Of a DNA stretch of 13,663 bases, positions 13,346-13,663 are shown piece by piece. Position 1 is the stretch's first letter. Every line of letters starts with the position of its first letter. The stretch is from Rickettsiales bacterium (lineage in GTDB: Bacteria; Pseudomonadota; Alphaproteobacteria; Rickettsiales; UBA1997), in contig JAITAR010000015.1 in NCBI GenBank assembly GCA_031284025.1, forward strand, positions 1-13,663, in the 5' to 3' direction. The notes below the pieces were generated by a model, which made no database searches, was not told the DNA's origin, and saw only the letters and a program-made list of their open reading frames with translations. A program made the translations under genes and the position numbers.

Positions 13346-13663
13346 ATGGCTGCTCTGGTTATCAATGGATCGCAGGATGGCATGAGAATCGATAGACTTC
13401 TAATCTCTGAATTTAGGGATAGTAATATCCTAGACATATGGAAATTCATAAGAAATAAAGAGATTAGAGTTAATGGAAGAGCAGTGGTACAGAACTATAG
13501 AGTAAAATGCCAAGATGTTGTTAGCTATTCTAATTTTGTAGAAAAAATTATGAAAAGCCCGTTGATTAGGAAAAGCAGCCGTGGCGTTGGCATTAGAAAA
13601 CATAACTTTACTAATTTAAACACACACTCTGGTATAGGTCTGGTAACTAACAATATTATCTAT
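13346..13663 (+). CDS. RluC/RluD-family 23S rRNA pseudouridine synthase, N-terminal part (runs off window)
   Basis: Only the first 106 residues are visible. They form an S4 RNA-binding domain typical of the RluA/RluC/RluD family: MRIDRLLISEF (12-22), WKFIRNKEIRVNGR (a helix and turn with the family's I-R-x-K-x-I-R-V-N-G pattern) and NYRVKCQDVV. The segment ending LVTNNIIY is where the catalytic domain usually begins (IIYED..), so the Asp-containing active site would lie just outside the window. The WKFIR...VNGR...NYRV pattern suggests RluC rather than RluD. The ATG is fixed by GGAGAG five bases upstream. It is divergent from tig, with 279 bases between the two start codons. Confidence 0.82.
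   Translation, partial: MAALVINGSQDGMRIDRLLISEFRDSNILDIWKFIRNKEIRVNGRAVVQNYRVKCQDVVSYSNFVEKIMKSPLIRKSSRGVGIRKHNFTNLNTHSGIGLVTNNIIY

Overview
The window looks like chromosomal DNA of an AT-rich, host-associated alphaproteobacterium, most likely Rickettsiales or a similar intracellular lineage. The evidence is a VirD4/TraG-type type IV secretion coupling protein, an isolated gene-transfer-agent (GTA)-type HK97 capsid gene, a large eukaryotic-like kinase gene, a set of small secreted proteins, and long non-coding gaps between housekeeping genes. No genus can be assigned from the sequence alone.

Layout: (1) At 1-266 (-) is the N-terminal part of a VirD4/TraG-like ATPase, divergent from (2) a 691-residue protein at 525-2600 (+) with two protein-kinase folds: an N-terminal pseudokinase and a C-terminal kinase with the catalytic residues. 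A recent in-frame duplication lies in the linker between them. A perfect 48-bp palindrome follows. (3) mnmE (2716-4065, +) converges on a minus-strand cluster transcribed lysS, suhB-like, rluB-like, tRNA-Gln(CUG). In this cluster suhB and rluB overlap by ATGA, and the tRNA starts on the base after the rluB stop codon. The SuhB-like protein has lost most of its metal-binding motifs.

(4) At 7738-9164 (-) are three small exported proteins (A, B, C from left to right) with nearly interchangeable 30-residue signal peptides and divergent mature parts. A and B also share a structured 127-128 nt leader that is better conserved than their mature coding sequence. This group is the best candidate for an undescribed system: a family of exported, possibly effector, proteins built on a common expression-and-export cassette. 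(5) A small two-helix membrane protein (9414-9671, -) is divergent from the GTA-like major capsid gene (9853-11061, +), which is flanked by strong hairpins. (6) The 680-bp gap 11062-11740 has no convincing gene but holds several nested hairpins, possibly a structured RNA, plus a terminator for (7) tig (trigger factor, 11741-13066, -). (8) An RluC/D-family pseudouridine synthase starts at 13346 (+) and runs off the end.

Two themes run through the window. The housekeeping genes concern translation: tRNA wobble modification (MnmE), tRNA-Lys charging, 23S rRNA pseudouridylation, tRNA-Gln, and folding of nascent chains. The accessory genes point to interaction with a host: secretion ATPase, kinase and secreted proteins. 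The link between the secretion ATPase, the kinase and the exported family is inferred from position and type only.
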